A DNA stretch of 64,000 bases from Candidatus Kosakonia sp. 282A-S69 (GTDB taxonomy: Bacteria; Pseudomonadota; Gammaproteobacteria; Enterobacterales; Enterobacteriaceae): the NCBI RefSeq assembly GCF_029433855.1, contig NZ_JAROAU010000003.1, positions 492,034 through 556,033 on the forward strand, written 5' to 3'. The translations under genes were made by a program, and so were the position numbers. The notes below the pieces were generated by a model that was not told the DNA's origin, did no database searches, and saw only the letters and a list, made by a program, of their open reading frames with translations. Of this stretch, positions 19,957-28,879 are shown piece by piece. The number at the start of each line of letters is the position of its first letter. Position 1 is the first letter of the stretch.

Positions 19957-22038
19957 TTACCCACCCGACAAATCATCTTTATCAATCCCCAGCCGCTTCA
20001 TCCTTGAGAGCAGCGTTGTTCGCTTCAGCCCCAGCCGCTGCGCGGCACCTTTCGGCCCGGCGACCACGCCGTTGGTCTCCTTTAAAACACGCACAATCAG
20101 CTGATACTCATCCTCCCCGTCGCGCGGTGACTCGGCGGGCGGAGCCACCGTCGCGGGCGGCATGGCGATCTCCGCCATCGAAAGCTGCAACACATTACCG
20201 CGCGTCAGCAGCACCGCTCGCTCAATCATATTCTCCAGCTCGCGCACATTCCCCGGCCACTCCATCGCGCTCAGCACCCGCAGCGTTTCTGCCGGTATGC
20301 TGTCAATATTGCGTCCCATCTTGCGGGCAATTTTGAAGGTGAAGGCTTTCACCAGCAGCGGAATATCTTCCGGGCGTTCGCGCAGCGACGGAAGCTGGAT
20401 AGGAAACACATTCAGGCGGTAGTAAAGATCGCTGCGAAACTCGCGATCGGCGACCATCTTCTTCAGATCGCGATTGGTGGCGGCGATCAACCGCACATCG
20501 GTGCGGATCAGCTTGTTACTGCCGAGCCGCTCAAACTCCTGCTCCTGCAAGACGCGCAGCAGCTTCGGTTGTAGCTCAAGCGGCATATCGCCCACTTCAT
20601 CAAGAAACAGCGAGCTCTTATCTGCCAACTCAAAGCGGCCGATACGCTGGGCGCTGGCGCCGGTAAACGCGCCGCGCTCATGACCAAAAAGATCGCTCTC
20701 CATAAGACCTGCCGGCATCGCCGCGCAGTTCATCTTCACCATCCGGCGGCTATTGCGCTCGCTCAGATTGTGGATAGCACGGGCAATCAGCTCCTTGCCG
20801 GTGCCGGTTTCGCCGAGGATCAGCACCGTACTGTTACTGCGGGCTACCATCTCCACCTGTTTCAGCACCCGCGACATCGCCTCGCTGCGGCCAATGATCT
20901 CGCCAAACTCGCTGTCGACTTTATTAAGCTGCTCGGTCAGCGCAAGGTTCTCATCCACCAGCCGCTCCTTCAGGCGATGGATCTCCTGGTAGGCGAGCGC
21001 GTTATCCACCGCAATGGCGATACGCTCGGCGATCTGGCGCAGCAGCTTGAGGTTTGCCTGGGTAAAGACCTCTTTCTGGCACTGCGCCAGCTTCAGCACG
21101 CCGAGCAAATTTTTGCCCGACATCAGCGGCAGCAGGCAGAGCGTCTGGATCTGGTTGCCCCAGGTCTCAAACAGCATCCGCTCATAGGGCGCAAGCTTGT
21201 CGCGCTCGTGCAGGTTGAGCAGCAGCATCTCTTTACTCAGAAATACGCGCTCCGTCAGCGTTCCCGCCTCGTCCGCTTCCTGGGTTTCGTGCGTCGGGTT
21301 GGCCTCATCCAGATAGTGGGTGGAGTAGATGGTCAGCTTGCCTTTGCGGCTGCCGCGCAGCACAAGGCTAATGGCGTCAATGCCGAAGTAGTAGTGGATC
21401 TCTTTGGCCACTTCGCTCACCAGCTCATCCATATGCAGCCGGGAGAGCACGGCATTGGTGATGGCGACGAGGATGCGGTAATCATTACGCTCCTGGCTGA
21501 GCAGCGCATAGTCCGGCGTGCGCCGGTCGCGGTTTTGCAACTGTTCGGTCACCACCGCGACGAGTTGCGTTAGCGTATTAAGGCGATCAAGTTCGCGCTC
21601 GCTCCATGGCTGGTCATCATAGCGGAAGAACTCGCAGCCGCCTAAAATCTGCCCCTCCGCTGCCAGCGGCAGCAGCGCGTAGTGGGCGAAAGGCGGGTAG
21701 AGCCCGCCTGCGGCAAGGGCGGGCCAGGTTTCGTTAAACAGTGCCGCCGTGCAGTGCAGCGTCTGCGGGTGAGAGAGAATATGCCGCACCGGCCCGCTCG
21801 CCAGCAGCGCCTGATCGCCATACTCCGCGCCATTTTCCGGGGGCTGAACACTGTAGCGGCTTGCCCGGTGGCTATCCGCATGCCACAGCACAATCGCCGC
21901 GCCCTGCGCCAGCCCCGCCTGACGCGCCAGCTGCGCCAGCGTTTCGCTGAGTGCCGCCACGTTCGGCTGCTGTAATAAAATCCGCGTGATATCGAAAAGC
22001 CCTTGCTGTCCGAGATCGCTCATCGGTGTATACGACAT
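19957..22038 (-). CDS. fhlA: Formate hydrogenlyase transcriptional activator FhlA
   Basis: FhlA binds formate through its N-terminal GAF regions and activates sigma-54 promoters of hyc, hyp, hydN and fdhF. The 693-residue protein has two N-terminal sensory GAF domains (about 1-340). The AAA+ domain has Walker A GETGTGKELIARAIH and the sigma-54 contact loop GAFTGA. A C-terminal Fis-type helix-turn-helix follows (GAAQRLGLKRTTLLSRMKRLG). I chose ATG 22038 (product MSYTPMSDLGQQG), which matches E. coli; an extension to 22059 is unsupported. It lies 43 bp after hypE, with a short hairpin between. Confidence 0.97.
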   Translation of the reverse strand: MSYTPMSDLGQQGLFDITRILLQQPNVAALSETLAQLARQAGLAQGAAIVLWHADSHRASRYSVQPPENGAEYGDQALLASGPVRHILSHPQTLHCTAALFNETWPALAAGGLYPPFAHYALLPLAAEGQILGGCEFFRYDDQPWSERELDRLNTLTQLVAVVTEQLQNRDRRTPDYALLSQERNDYRILVAITNAVLSRLHMDELVSEVAKEIHYYFGIDAISLVLRGSRKGKLTIYSTHYLDEANPTHETQEADEAGTLTERVFLSKEMLLLNLHERDKLAPYERMLFETWGNQIQTLCLLPLMSGKNLLGVLKLAQCQKEVFTQANLKLLRQIAERIAIAVDNALAYQEIHRLKERLVDENLALTEQLNKVDSEFGEIIGRSEAMSRVLKQVEMVARSNSTVLILGETGTGKELIARAIHNLSERNSRRMVKMNCAAMPAGLMESDLFGHERGAFTGASAQRIGRFELADKSSLFLDEVGDMPLELQPKLLRVLQEQEFERLGSNKLIRTDVRLIAATNRDLKKMVADREFRSDLYYRLNVFPIQLPSLRERPEDIPLLVKAFTFKIARKMGRNIDSIPAETLRVLSAMEWPGNVRELENMIERAVLLTRGNVLQLSMAEIAMPPATVAPPAESPRDGEDEYQLIVRVLKETNGVVAGPKGAAQRLGLKRTTLLSRMKRLGIDKDDLSGG

Positions 22039-22054
22039 TTTGCTCATCCAGAAA

Positions 22055-22070
22055 CACACCAGAGGGTGTG
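22055..22070. other. Small hairpin between hypE and fhlA
   Basis: CACACC (22055-22060) and GGTGTG (22065-22070) form a perfect 6-bp stem with a 4-base loop just before fhlA. It may be a weak attenuator or mRNA-processing site; it lacks a good T-run. Confidence 0.4.
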
Positions 22071-22081
22071 AAAAATAACAA

Positions 22082-23092
22082 CTAGCAGATCCGCGGTAAC
22101 GGCTCCGCGTGGGGGAGATCTAACAGGCGTTTTACGCCGTAAAGCCCGGCTACTCGCACGCCTTGTTGTTCAACGACTTCACCAATCATCGCTGCATCTT
22201 TACCTAAAGGGTGGGCGCGTAAACGGCTGAGCGCCAGTTCGGCGCAGTCACGCGCGACGGCGATCAGCAGTTTGCCTTCATTGGCAAAGTTAAGCGCATC
22301 CAGCCCCAGCAGTTCACAGACGCCGCGCACCGCCGGGTTAATGGGCAATTTGCTCTCTTGTAATTCAATGCCATATCCGCAGGCGGCGGCAAACTCATGC
22401 ACCACCGCGTTGACGCCGCCGCGCGTCGCATCGCGCAGGGCTTTCACACCGGGCAGATCGCGCAGCGTCCCGATTAACGGTGTCAGCACCGCGCAGTCGC
22501 TGGTTAACTCCCCGTCCAGCCCCAGCCCTTCACGCAGGTTGAGGATCGTCGCGCCGTGGTCGCCGAGCGTACCGCTTGCCAGCAGCACATCGCCCGGCTG
22601 TAACGAGGCCGCTGCCCAGCGAATGGTGGCGGGGATCGCGCCAATACAGGCGGTATTAATAAAGAGCTTATCCGCCGCGCCGCGCTGCACCACTTTGGTG
22701 TCGCCGGTGACAATATTGATCCCGGCGTTACGGGCGGTCATTGCCATGCTTTCGACCACCTGTTTTAACGTTGCCATCGACAACCCCTCTTCGAGGATAA
22801 AGCCGCAGGAGAGGTAGCGCGGGATCGCGCCGCTGACCGCCACATCATTGGCGGTACCGCAGACGGCGAGTTTACCGATATCGCCGCCAGGGAAAATCAG
22901 CGGGTCAATCACATAGCTGTCGGTCGAGAAGGCGAGCCTGTCGCCGCCCGCCGCCAGTGCCGTGAGATCGAGGCGCGCCTGATCCTCCTGCTCAGCCAGC
23001 CAGGGGTTGGCAAAGGCCTGCATAAAGAGTTCGCCTATCAACTGCTGCATCGCCTGGCCACCGCTGCCGTGCGCCATCTGAACCTCATTCAT
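22082..23092 (-). CDS. hypE: Hydrogenase maturation factor HypE
   Basis: HypE takes a carbamoyl group from HypF on its C-terminal cysteine and dehydrates it to a thiocyanate, the source of the CN ligands of the [NiFe] site. The 336-residue protein belongs to the PurM/AIR synthase-like ATPases, with AHGSGGQAMQQL at the N terminus, FSTDSYVIDPL, and LATLRDATRGG-type motifs (VKALRDATRGGVNAVV). It ends in the essential PRIC, whose last residue is the carbamoylated Cys. Its start overlaps the hypD stop by 4 bp (ATGA). Confidence 0.97.
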   Translation of the reverse strand: MNEVQMAHGSGGQAMQQLIGELFMQAFANPWLAEQEDQARLDLTALAAGGDRLAFSTDSYVIDPLIFPGGDIGKLAVCGTANDVAVSGAIPRYLSCGFILEEGLSMATLKQVVESMAMTARNAGINIVTGDTKVVQRGAADKLFINTACIGAIPATIRWAAASLQPGDVLLASGTLGDHGATILNLREGLGLDGELTSDCAVLTPLIGTLRDLPGVKALRDATRGGVNAVVHEFAAACGYGIELQESKLPINPAVRGVCELLGLDALNFANEGKLLIAVARDCAELALSRLRAHPLGKDAAMIGEVVEQQGVRVAGLYGVKRLLDLPHAEPLPRIC

Positions 23093-24210
23093 ACTTCACA
23101 CTCCTGAGCGCGGTAGTGATACCAGGCGGCGCAGGCCCCTTCGGAGGAGACCATCAGCGCGCCAAAAGCGCTTTGTGGATTACAGGTTTTGCCAAACAGC
23201 GGGCAGTGGTGCGGTTTGCAGCGCCCGGTCAGCACGTCGCCGCAGCGGGCGCGCGGGTCGTCATACACCTGCTGTACCGCCGGCTGGAAATGGGCTTCAG
23301 CATCAAAACGCTGATAGGGGGGAGTCAGATGCACGCCCGATTCACCAATTATCCCCAGCCCGCGCCACTCGCTGTCGCCACGCACGGTGAACACCCCGGC
23401 AATCGCCTCTTGCGCCCGCCGGTTGCCCTCGTCCGGCACCACGCGGCGGTACTGATTCTCCACCCGGCTATGGGCGGCAAGCTTCTGCTCGACCAGCATT
23501 AGCACCCCCTGTAACAGGTCGAGCGGCTCAAAACCGACGACCACCAGCGGGCGCTGAAACTCATCGGCGATAAAGGTGTAGGCGTCGGTGCCAATCACCA
23601 TGCTGACGTGGCCGGGGGCGAGAAAGGCGTCGATGCCGTTATCGGGCTGCGCAAGCAGGCTGCGCAGGGTCGGAATGAGCGTGATGTGCTGACAGAAGAA
23701 CCAGAAGTTGTTGATGTCGCGCGCTTTCGCCTGCTGTAGCGTAATCGCGGTGGCGGGCATGGTGGTTTCGAAACCGAGGCCGAAAAAGACCACCTTGCGC
23801 TGCGGGTTTTTCTCCGCCAGCGCCAGCGCATCGAGCGGGGAGTAGACGATACGCACATCCGCGCCGCGCGCCTTCGCCTGTAACAGTGAGCCGTTTTTGC
23901 CCGGCACGCGAATCGCGTCGCCGAAAGTGCAGAAGATCACCTCCGGGTGGCTGGCGATCTCCACGCAAGTATCGATGCGCCCCATCGGTAAGACGCAGAC
24001 CGGGCAGCCGGGGCCGTGGATAAACTCAATATTCTCCGGCAGCAACTGGTCGAGGCCGAATTTGAAAATGGCATGGGTGTGGCCGCCGCACACCTCCATA
24101 ATGCGCAGCGGGCGCGCGGCGGTGTAAGCGAGCTGTGTGGCGCGCTCCTTGAGGCGGGCGATAAGCTGCATCACCTGCTCCGGCGCGCGGTATTCATCGA
24201 CAAAGCGCAT
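23089..24210 (-). CDS. hypD: Hydrogenase maturation factor HypD
   Basis: HypD is a [4Fe-4S] protein that, with HypC and HypE, builds the Fe(CN)2CO unit. The 373-residue product has the family motifs IMEVCGGHTHAIFKFGL, HGPGCPVCVLP (redox-active cysteines), GFETTMPATA and a C-terminal cysteine set in CGDVLTGRCKPHHCPLFGKTC. I prefer ATG 24210 (product [12 protein letters not shown]) to the ATG three bases earlier, because the GGAGG spacing is better. Either way it overlaps the hypC stop. Confidence 0.97.
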   Translation of the reverse strand: MRFVDEYRAPEQVMQLIARLKERATQLAYTAARPLRIMEVCGGHTHAIFKFGLDQLLPENIEFIHGPGCPVCVLPMGRIDTCVEIASHPEVIFCTFGDAIRVPGKNGSLLQAKARGADVRIVYSPLDALALAEKNPQRKVVFFGLGFETTMPATAITLQQAKARDINNFWFFCQHITLIPTLRSLLAQPDNGIDAFLAPGHVSMVIGTDAYTFIADEFQRPLVVVGFEPLDLLQGVLMLVEQKLAAHSRVENQYRRVVPDEGNRRAQEAIAGVFTVRGDSEWRGLGIIGESGVHLTPPYQRFDAEAHFQPAVQQVYDDPRARCGDVLTGRCKPHHCPLFGKTCNPQSAFGALMVSSEGACAAWYHYRAQECEV

Positions 24211-24482
24211 CATCCCTCCTCGCCGTAGAGCAGGGCACCGACATCCGGCTCAACATCAAACATATTTTGCAGCGCCGTCAGCGTTTCACGCGCCTCCGCT
24301 TCGTTGATAACGCTCATAGCAAAGCCGACATGCACCAGCACCCACTGGCCGATACGCGAGCGACCCTGCTCATCTTCACTGCCGACCAGCGTCAAATCAA
24401 CATTACGCTGGACGCCGCTGACATCGACTTTCGCCTGCAGGCCGTCAATGGCACAGATTTGCCCCGGAACGCCTATGCACAT
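24210..24482 (-). CDS. hypC: Hydrogenase assembly chaperone HypC
   Basis: HypC is a small chaperone that shuttles the Fe(CN)2CO group with HypD and binds the hydrogenase-3 large subunit HycE. The 90-residue protein starts [14 protein letters not shown], with the essential Cys2 after removal of Met, and has the conserved [16 protein letters not shown] use ATG 24482, as in E. coli; a longer frame upstream overlaps hypB. It overlaps hypB by 10 bp and is translationally coupled to hypD. Confidence 0.97.
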   Translation of the reverse strand: MCIGVPGQICAIDGLQAKVDVSGVQRNVDLTLVGSEDEQGRSRIGQWVLVHVGFAMSVINEAEARETLTALQNMFDVEPDVGALLYGEEG

Positions 24483-25345
24483 CGTTGCGCCTCCAGCCAC
24501 TCCAGCCACGCATCCATACCGTCGCCTTTGGTGGCGGAAACCAGCAGGATCTCAATCTCAGGGTTCACCTCCCGCGCGTAAGCGATGCACTGCGCAACAT
24601 CGAAGTTGAGGTAGGGGAGCAGATCGACTTTATTCAGCAGCATCAGCGAGGCGGCGGCGAACATATGCGGATATTTGAGCGGCTTATCCTCGCCTTCGGT
24701 CACGGAGAGCACCGCCACTTTATGCCGCTCACCGAGATCGAAACTCGCCGGGCAGACGAGGTTACCGACATTTTCGATAAACAGAATGCCCTGCTCAGCC
24801 AGCGGCAGACGCGGCGCGGCATCGGCAATCATCTGCGCGTCGAGGTGGCAGCCCTTACCGGTATTAACCTGAATCGCCGGCGTGCCGGTGGCGCGGATGC
24901 GCGCGGCGTCGTTAACGGTTTGCTGATCGCCCTCAATCACCGCGCAGGGGAGGCGGTTTTTCAGGCGCAGCAGGGTTTCAGTGAGCAGGGTGGTTTTACC
25001 GGAGCCGGGGCTGGAGACGAGATTGAGCACCAGCTGTTGGCGGGCCGCGAAGCGTGCGCGGTTGCGGGCGGCGATGCGGTTGTTTTTATCCAGCACGTCG
25101 ATCTCAACTTCCAGCATCCGCCGCTGGCTGATGCCCGGCGCGTGGGTTCCCGCTTCGCCGTGACCATAATGCAGGTCGCCCTCATTAAGCTGAGTCGGGC
25201 TGAAAGCATCGGTTTTTACCCCGGTAATGGTCAGCGCCGGGCGCGTCGCCGGGGCGAAGGGGGCGCTGCGAAAGGCAGAGTGGGGGTTATGTTCATCGCC
25301 TTCTATATAGCGGTTTCCATCCTGACAACCACATGTCGTACACAT
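24473..25345 (-). CDS. hypB: Nickel incorporation GTPase HypB
   Basis: HypB is a SIMIBI-class GTPase that delivers Ni2+ to hydrogenase precursors with HypA and SlyD. The 290-residue protein has the N-terminal high-affinity nickel motif CxxCxC (MCTTCGC) and a His-containing linker. The P-loop is SSPGSGKTT; further motifs are [17 protein letters not shown] with the regulatory Cys, and the NKVDLLP specificity motif. Length equals the E. coli protein. It lies 3 bp after hypA in the hypABCDE operon. Confidence 0.97.
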   Translation of the reverse strand: MCTTCGCQDGNRYIEGDEHNPHSAFRSAPFAPATRPALTITGVKTDAFSPTQLNEGDLHYGHGEAGTHAPGISQRRMLEVEIDVLDKNNRIAARNRARFAARQQLVLNLVSSPGSGKTTLLTETLLRLKNRLPCAVIEGDQQTVNDAARIRATGTPAIQVNTGKGCHLDAQMIADAAPRLPLAEQGILFIENVGNLVCPASFDLGERHKVAVLSVTEGEDKPLKYPHMFAAASLMLLNKVDLLPYLNFDVAQCIAYAREVNPEIEILLVSATKGDGMDAWLEWLEAQRCA

Positions 25346-25348
25346 TGC

Positions 25349-25696
25349 TTACTCCTCAATTTCCAGTCGCTGAATTTGCATACCGTCGTCGGCGACGATC
25401 TGCAACTGGTCGCTGTGGCATTGTGGACAGCGGCGGACACGCTGACTGAGTAACGTCACATACTGCTGGCAGGATTCGCACCAGCACTCGGCCTGTTGTT
25501 GTTCGATATGCAGTCTACAACCTTCCGCCAGGCTGCCGCGGCAGACCAGATCAAAACAAAACGTTAAAGCGTCCGTTTCGACGCAAGAAAATGCGCCCAC
25601 CTTTAGCCAGACGGCGGTAACCTTGCGTGCGCCATTTGCCGCTGCCTGTTGTTCAATCACTTCCAGCGCGCGCTGGCACAGCGTGATTTCATGCAT
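25349..25696 (-). CDS. hypA: Nickel/zinc metallochaperone HypA
   Basis: HypA passes nickel to hydrogenase 3. The 115-residue protein begins MHEITLC, whose His2 is part of the nickel site, and contains two CxxC zinc-finger halves (CWCESC and CPQC) at about residues 72-93. AGGAGG precedes the ATG. It is the first gene of the hyp operon, transcribed from a sigma-54 promoter whose -12 element is about 30 bp upstream. Confidence 0.97.
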   Translation of the reverse strand: MHEITLCQRALEVIEQQAAANGARKVTAVWLKVGAFSCVETDALTFCFDLVCRGSLAEGCRLHIEQQQAECWCESCQQYVTLLSQRVRRCPQCHSDQLQIVADDGMQIQRLEIEE

Positions 25697-25726
25697 AACG
25701 CCTCCTGATGACTTTCGCCTGTTAAT

Positions 25727-25741
25727 GCAATAACAGTGCCA
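25727..25741 (-). promoter_or_regulatory. Sigma-54 promoter of the hypABCDE operon
   Basis: On the minus strand the sequence reads TGGCACTGTTATTGC, a perfect -24 GG / -12 GC arrangement with 10 bases between. Transcription should start near 25715, giving a short leader before hypA. FhlA is the expected activator. Confidence 0.9.
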
Positions 25742-25774
25742 CCCCCGGTTTAATCACGGTGACGATGACGACAC

Positions 25775-25793
25775 TGACGAGATGACACGTCGA
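25775..25793. promoter_or_regulatory. Predicted FhlA upstream activating site (hyp/hyc)
   Basis: TGACGAGATGACAC followed by GTCGA closely matches the site at 26381 (TGTCGAGATGACAC, two bases, GTCGA). It lies between the two divergent sigma-54 promoters, where FhlA is known to bind in E. coli. Confidence 0.65.
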
Positions 25794-25843
25794 AATCCCG
25801 ATTGGTTTTTATTAATACCTATACATATCAGCATCTTAAAAAT

Positions 25844-25859
25844 TGGCATGGATGATGCT
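25844..25859 (+). promoter_or_regulatory. Sigma-54 promoter of the hyc operon
   Basis: TGGCATGGATGATGCT has GG (25845-25846) and GC (25857-25858) separated by 10 bases. The start point would be about 25870, some 26 bases before the hycA ATG. Confidence 0.85.
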
Positions 25860-25895
25860 TAACCCTCGTTGTTTCTATTAAGCGGGTAAGCTGAG

Positions 25896-26363
25896 ATGAC
25901 GATTTGGGAAATTAGCGAAAAGGCGGATTACATCGCCGGACGGCACCACCGTCTGCAAGAGGCGTGGCGCAGTTACTGCAATACGCTGGTTCAGGGCATT
26001 ACGCTCTCCAAAGCGCGTTTGCATCACACCATCGGCTGTGCGCCGGAGCAGCAGCTCTGCTTCGTACTGTTCGATCACTTCATGGTTTACATCACCCTGA
26101 GCGGCGGCTTTAACGGCCACACCATTGAGTACGCGATTGCCAATAAAGGCAGTGAAGAGAAGCGCGTAATCGCCGAGGCGCGGCTCACCAGCGACGGAAA
26201 AATTGATGCTCTGATTGAGGTCCGCGATCGCGAAAAAGTGCTTGATCACTACCTCGGCAAACTCGCCGCCGTGTACGACAACCTCTATACCGCGATGGAA
26301 GCAGATACGCCGATCAACCTCACCACGCTTGCCCGCGACGGGCACTCGTCGGTGCTGGCCTGA
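25896..26363 (+). CDS. hycA: Formate hydrogenlyase regulatory protein HycA
   Basis: HycA is an anti-activator that counteracts FhlA and so limits expression of the formate regulon. The 155-residue protein begins MTIWEISEKADYIAGRHHRLQ and has the conserved LVQGITLSKARLHH and LDHYLGKLAAVYD helices. No known DNA-binding motif is present, in line with action by protein contact. It is the first gene of the hyc operon; a second FhlA-type site separates it from hycB. Confidence 0.96.
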   Translation: MTIWEISEKADYIAGRHHRLQEAWRSYCNTLVQGITLSKARLHHTIGCAPEQQLCFVLFDHFMVYITLSGGFNGHTIEYAIANKGSEEKRVIAEARLTSDGKIDALIEVRDREKVLDHYLGKLAAVYDNLYTAMEADTPINLTTLARDGHSSVLA

Positions 26364-26370
26364 GCTGGAG

Positions 26371-26403
26371 TGTCGACGGGTGTCGAGATGACACTCGTCG
26401 ACA
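26371..26403. promoter_or_regulatory. Nested palindrome between hycA and hycB, predicted FhlA site
   Basis: Outer arms TGTCGACG (26371-26378) and CGTCGACA (26396-26403) and inner arms GTGTC (26380-26384) and GACAC (26390-26394) share one centre at 26387. E. coli also has an FhlA site in the hycA-hycB gap. Confidence 0.7.
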
Positions 26404-26457
26404 TGTTTCGTCAAAAATGACTGCCCGTAAGCGGGCGAGTCACCTGAGGATCGACTG

Positions 26458-27066
26458 GTGAACCGTTTTGTAATTGCCGACCCGGCGCTCTGTATTGGTT
26501 GCCACACCTGCGAGGCGGCCTGCGCCGAGACGCACCGCGCATATGGGCTACAGGCTATGCCGCGCCTGCGCGTCATGCGCAACCAACATGAATCCGCGCC
26601 GCAGCAGTGCCACCACTGTGAAGACGCGCCCTGTGCCGGCGTCTGCCCGGTGAACGCCATCAACCGTGTCGACGGCGCGGTGCAGCTCAATGAGAGCCTC
26701 TGCGTCAGCTGTAAGCTCTGCGCGATTGCCTGCCCGTTCGGCGCGATTGAGTTTTCCGGCAGCCGACCGCTGGATATTCCGGCCAACGTCAACACCCCGA
26801 AAGCGCCCGCCGCACCGCCGATGCCTGCGAAAGTAAGCTCGCTGCTCGACTGGGTGCCGGGCGTGCGCGCCATCGCCGTGAAGTGCGACCTCTGCTCTTT
26901 CGACGCCGACGGCCCGGCCTGCGTGCGCATGTGCCCGACCAGGGCGCTGCATCTGGTCAGCCCGCGCGATATCAATCGCGCCAGCCGCCGCAAACGCGAA
27001 CAGACCCTTAATAGCGACTACGGCGATCTGGCGCTGTTTGCGCAGAATAACGGGAGTGCAAAATGA
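26458..27066 (+). CDS. hycB: Formate hydrogenlyase electron-transfer subunit HycB
   Basis: HycB is the polyferredoxin that links formate dehydrogenase H to the Hyc membrane complex. The 202-residue protein carries four [4Fe-4S] motifs: CIGCHTCEAAC near the N terminus, CHHCEDAPCAGVCP, CVSCKLCAIACP and the C-terminal CDLCSF...CVRMCP. The start is GTG at 26458 (product MNRFVIADPALC), preceded by TGAGGA. It overlaps hycC by 4 bp. It resembles HydN, encoded at 50310, which has the same cluster layout. Confidence 0.97.
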   Translation: MNRFVIADPALCIGCHTCEAACAETHRAYGLQAMPRLRVMRNQHESAPQQCHHCEDAPCAGVCPVNAINRVDGAVQLNESLCVSCKLCAIACPFGAIEFSGSRPLDIPANVNTPKAPAAPPMPAKVSSLLDWVPGVRAIAVKCDLCSFDADGPACVRMCPTRALHLVSPRDINRASRRKREQTLNSDYGDLALFAQNNGSAK

Positions 27067-28877
27067 CGCTTTTCTCTTTGCTAAGCACCGCGGTCATCAC
27101 GCTGAGCTGCGCAGCGCTGCTGGCGGGCCTGCTGAGTGCGTTCAAAGCCGTGAGCGGCTTCTTCGCGGGCCTTGGGGGTACGGCTGGCTGCATGCTGGTG
27201 ACGGTGGCCGGGGCTGGCGTACTGCTCAACGGGCAAACCGTGAGGGGTATCGTGCCGCTGATTAACCTTCCGCTTTTGCTCACCCCGCTGAGCGCAGTCT
27301 GGCTGCTGACGCTTGGCGTCTGCGGCGTCTTTATCAGCCTCTATAATCTGGCGTGGCACCGACATCAGGCGGTGAAAGCCAACGGCCTGCTGATTAACCT
27401 CCTGCTGGCGGGGGCGATCTGCGCAGTCAGCGCGGCTAGCCTCGGCGCGCTGGTGGTGATGGCGGAGATCATGGCGCTCTGCGCGGTGTTCCTCACCGGG
27501 TGCAGCGCCTCCGGCAAACTCTGGTTTGCGCTCGGGCGTCTCGGCACGCTGCTGCTGGCACTGGTCTGCTGGCTGCTGTGGCAGCGCTATCAGACACTTG
27601 ATTTGACCGTGCTGAGCCTGCATCCCCTGAGCGGCGGCCTCTGGCTGCTCGGCGTCATCGGTTTTGGCCTGCTGGCGGGGATCATCCCGCTACACGCCTG
27701 GGTGCCGCAGGCCCACGCCAACGCCCCGGCCCCGGCGGCGGCGCTCTTCTCCGCCGTGGTGATGAAAGTTGGCCTGTTTGGCGTGCTGACCCTCTCGCTG
27801 CTCGGCGGACAACCGCCGCTGTGGTGGGGCGTGCTGCTACTGGCGTTTGGTCTGCTGACCGCTTTTGTCGGCGGGCTTTACGCGTTGATGGAGCACAACA
27901 TTCAGCGGCTGCTGGCTTACCACACGCTGGAGAACATCGGCATCATTCTGCTTGGCCTGGGCGCGGGTATCACCGGGCTTGCGCTGCGCCAGCCCGCGCT
28001 GGTGGCGCTCGGGCTGGTCGGTGCCCTCTATCATCTTTTCAACCATAGCCTGTTTAAGAGCACGCTGTTTCTTGGCGCGGGCGCGCTGTGGTTTGCCACT
28101 GGCTTTCGCGATATCGAAAAACTGGGCGGCCTCGGTAAACGCATGCCGCTTATTTCGCTGGCGATGCTGGTTGGCCTGATGGCGATGGCCGCGCTGCCGC
28201 CGCTGAACGGTTTTGCCGGGGAGTGGGTGATCTACCAGGCCTTCTTCCGCTTAAGCGCCAGCGGCAATTTTCTCCTGCAGCTGATGGGGCCGCTGCTGGC
28301 GGTCGGGCTGGCGATCACCGGCGCGCTGGCGGTGATGTGCATGGCCAAAGTCTATGGCGTCACCTTCCTTGGCGCACCGCGTAGCGCGCAGGCGGAAACC
28401 CCGCGCCCGCTGCCGTGGCTAATGCGTGCCAGCGTGGCGGCGCTGGCGATCTGCTGTGTGGCAGGCGGTGTTGCCGCGCCGTGGCTGCTGCCGCGCCTGT
28501 TCAGTGCCGTGCCGCTGCCGCTTGAAACGGCGAACACCGTGGTGTCGCAACCGATGATCGCCCTGCTGCTGATTGCCGCGACCCTGCTGCCAGTGGTGCT
28601 GCTCCTGCTGCTGAAGGGCGATCGTCTGCCCTCCCGCCGACGGGGGGCAGCGTGGGTGTGTGGTTACGACCACGAAGCGTCAATGGTTATCACCGCCCAC
28701 GGTTTTGCGATGCCGGTTAAAGCTGCCTTCGCACCATTTTTCGCCCTGCGCAAATGGCTGGAGCCAACGCTCTCGCTGCCTGCCTGGCGGGGCGACGCCG
28801 CACCGCTGCTGTTTCGTCGCCTGGCGCTGATTGAACTGGCGGTGCTGGTGGTTGTGGTGATTTCCCGAGGAGCCTGA
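27063..28877 (+). CDS. hycC: Hydrogenase-3 membrane subunit HycC
   Basis: HycC is a large antiporter-like (NuoL/ND5-related) membrane subunit of formate hydrogenlyase that anchors the soluble arm and may move protons. The 604-residue protein is almost entirely hydrophobic, with about 14-16 helices. It has the proton-channel family segment GIIPLHAWVPQAHANAPAPAAALFSAVVMK and the HTLENIG and HLFNHSLFKSTLF motifs. It starts at the ATGA overlap with hycB and ends 2 bp before hycD. Confidence 0.97.
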   Translation: MTLFSLLSTAVITLSCAALLAGLLSAFKAVSGFFAGLGGTAGCMLVTVAGAGVLLNGQTVRGIVPLINLPLLLTPLSAVWLLTLGVCGVFISLYNLAWHRHQAVKANGLLINLLLAGAICAVSAASLGALVVMAEIMALCAVFLTGCSASGKLWFALGRLGTLLLALVCWLLWQRYQTLDLTVLSLHPLSGGLWLLGVIGFGLLAGIIPLHAWVPQAHANAPAPAAALFSAVVMKVGLFGVLTLSLLGGQPPLWWGVLLLAFGLLTAFVGGLYALMEHNIQRLLAYHTLENIGIILLGLGAGITGLALRQPALVALGLVGALYHLFNHSLFKSTLFLGAGALWFATGFRDIEKLGGLGKRMPLISLAMLVGLMAMAALPPLNGFAGEWVIYQAFFRLSASGNFLLQLMGPLLAVGLAITGALAVMCMAKVYGVTFLGAPRSAQAETPRPLPWLMRASVAALAICCVAGGVAAPWLLPRLFSAVPLPLETANTVVSQPMIALLLIAATLLPVVLLLLLKGDRLPSRRRGAAWVCGYDHEASMVITAHGFAMPVKAAFAPFFALRKWLEPTLSLPAWRGDAAPLLFRRLALIELAVLVVVVISRGA

Positions 28878-28879
28878 AG

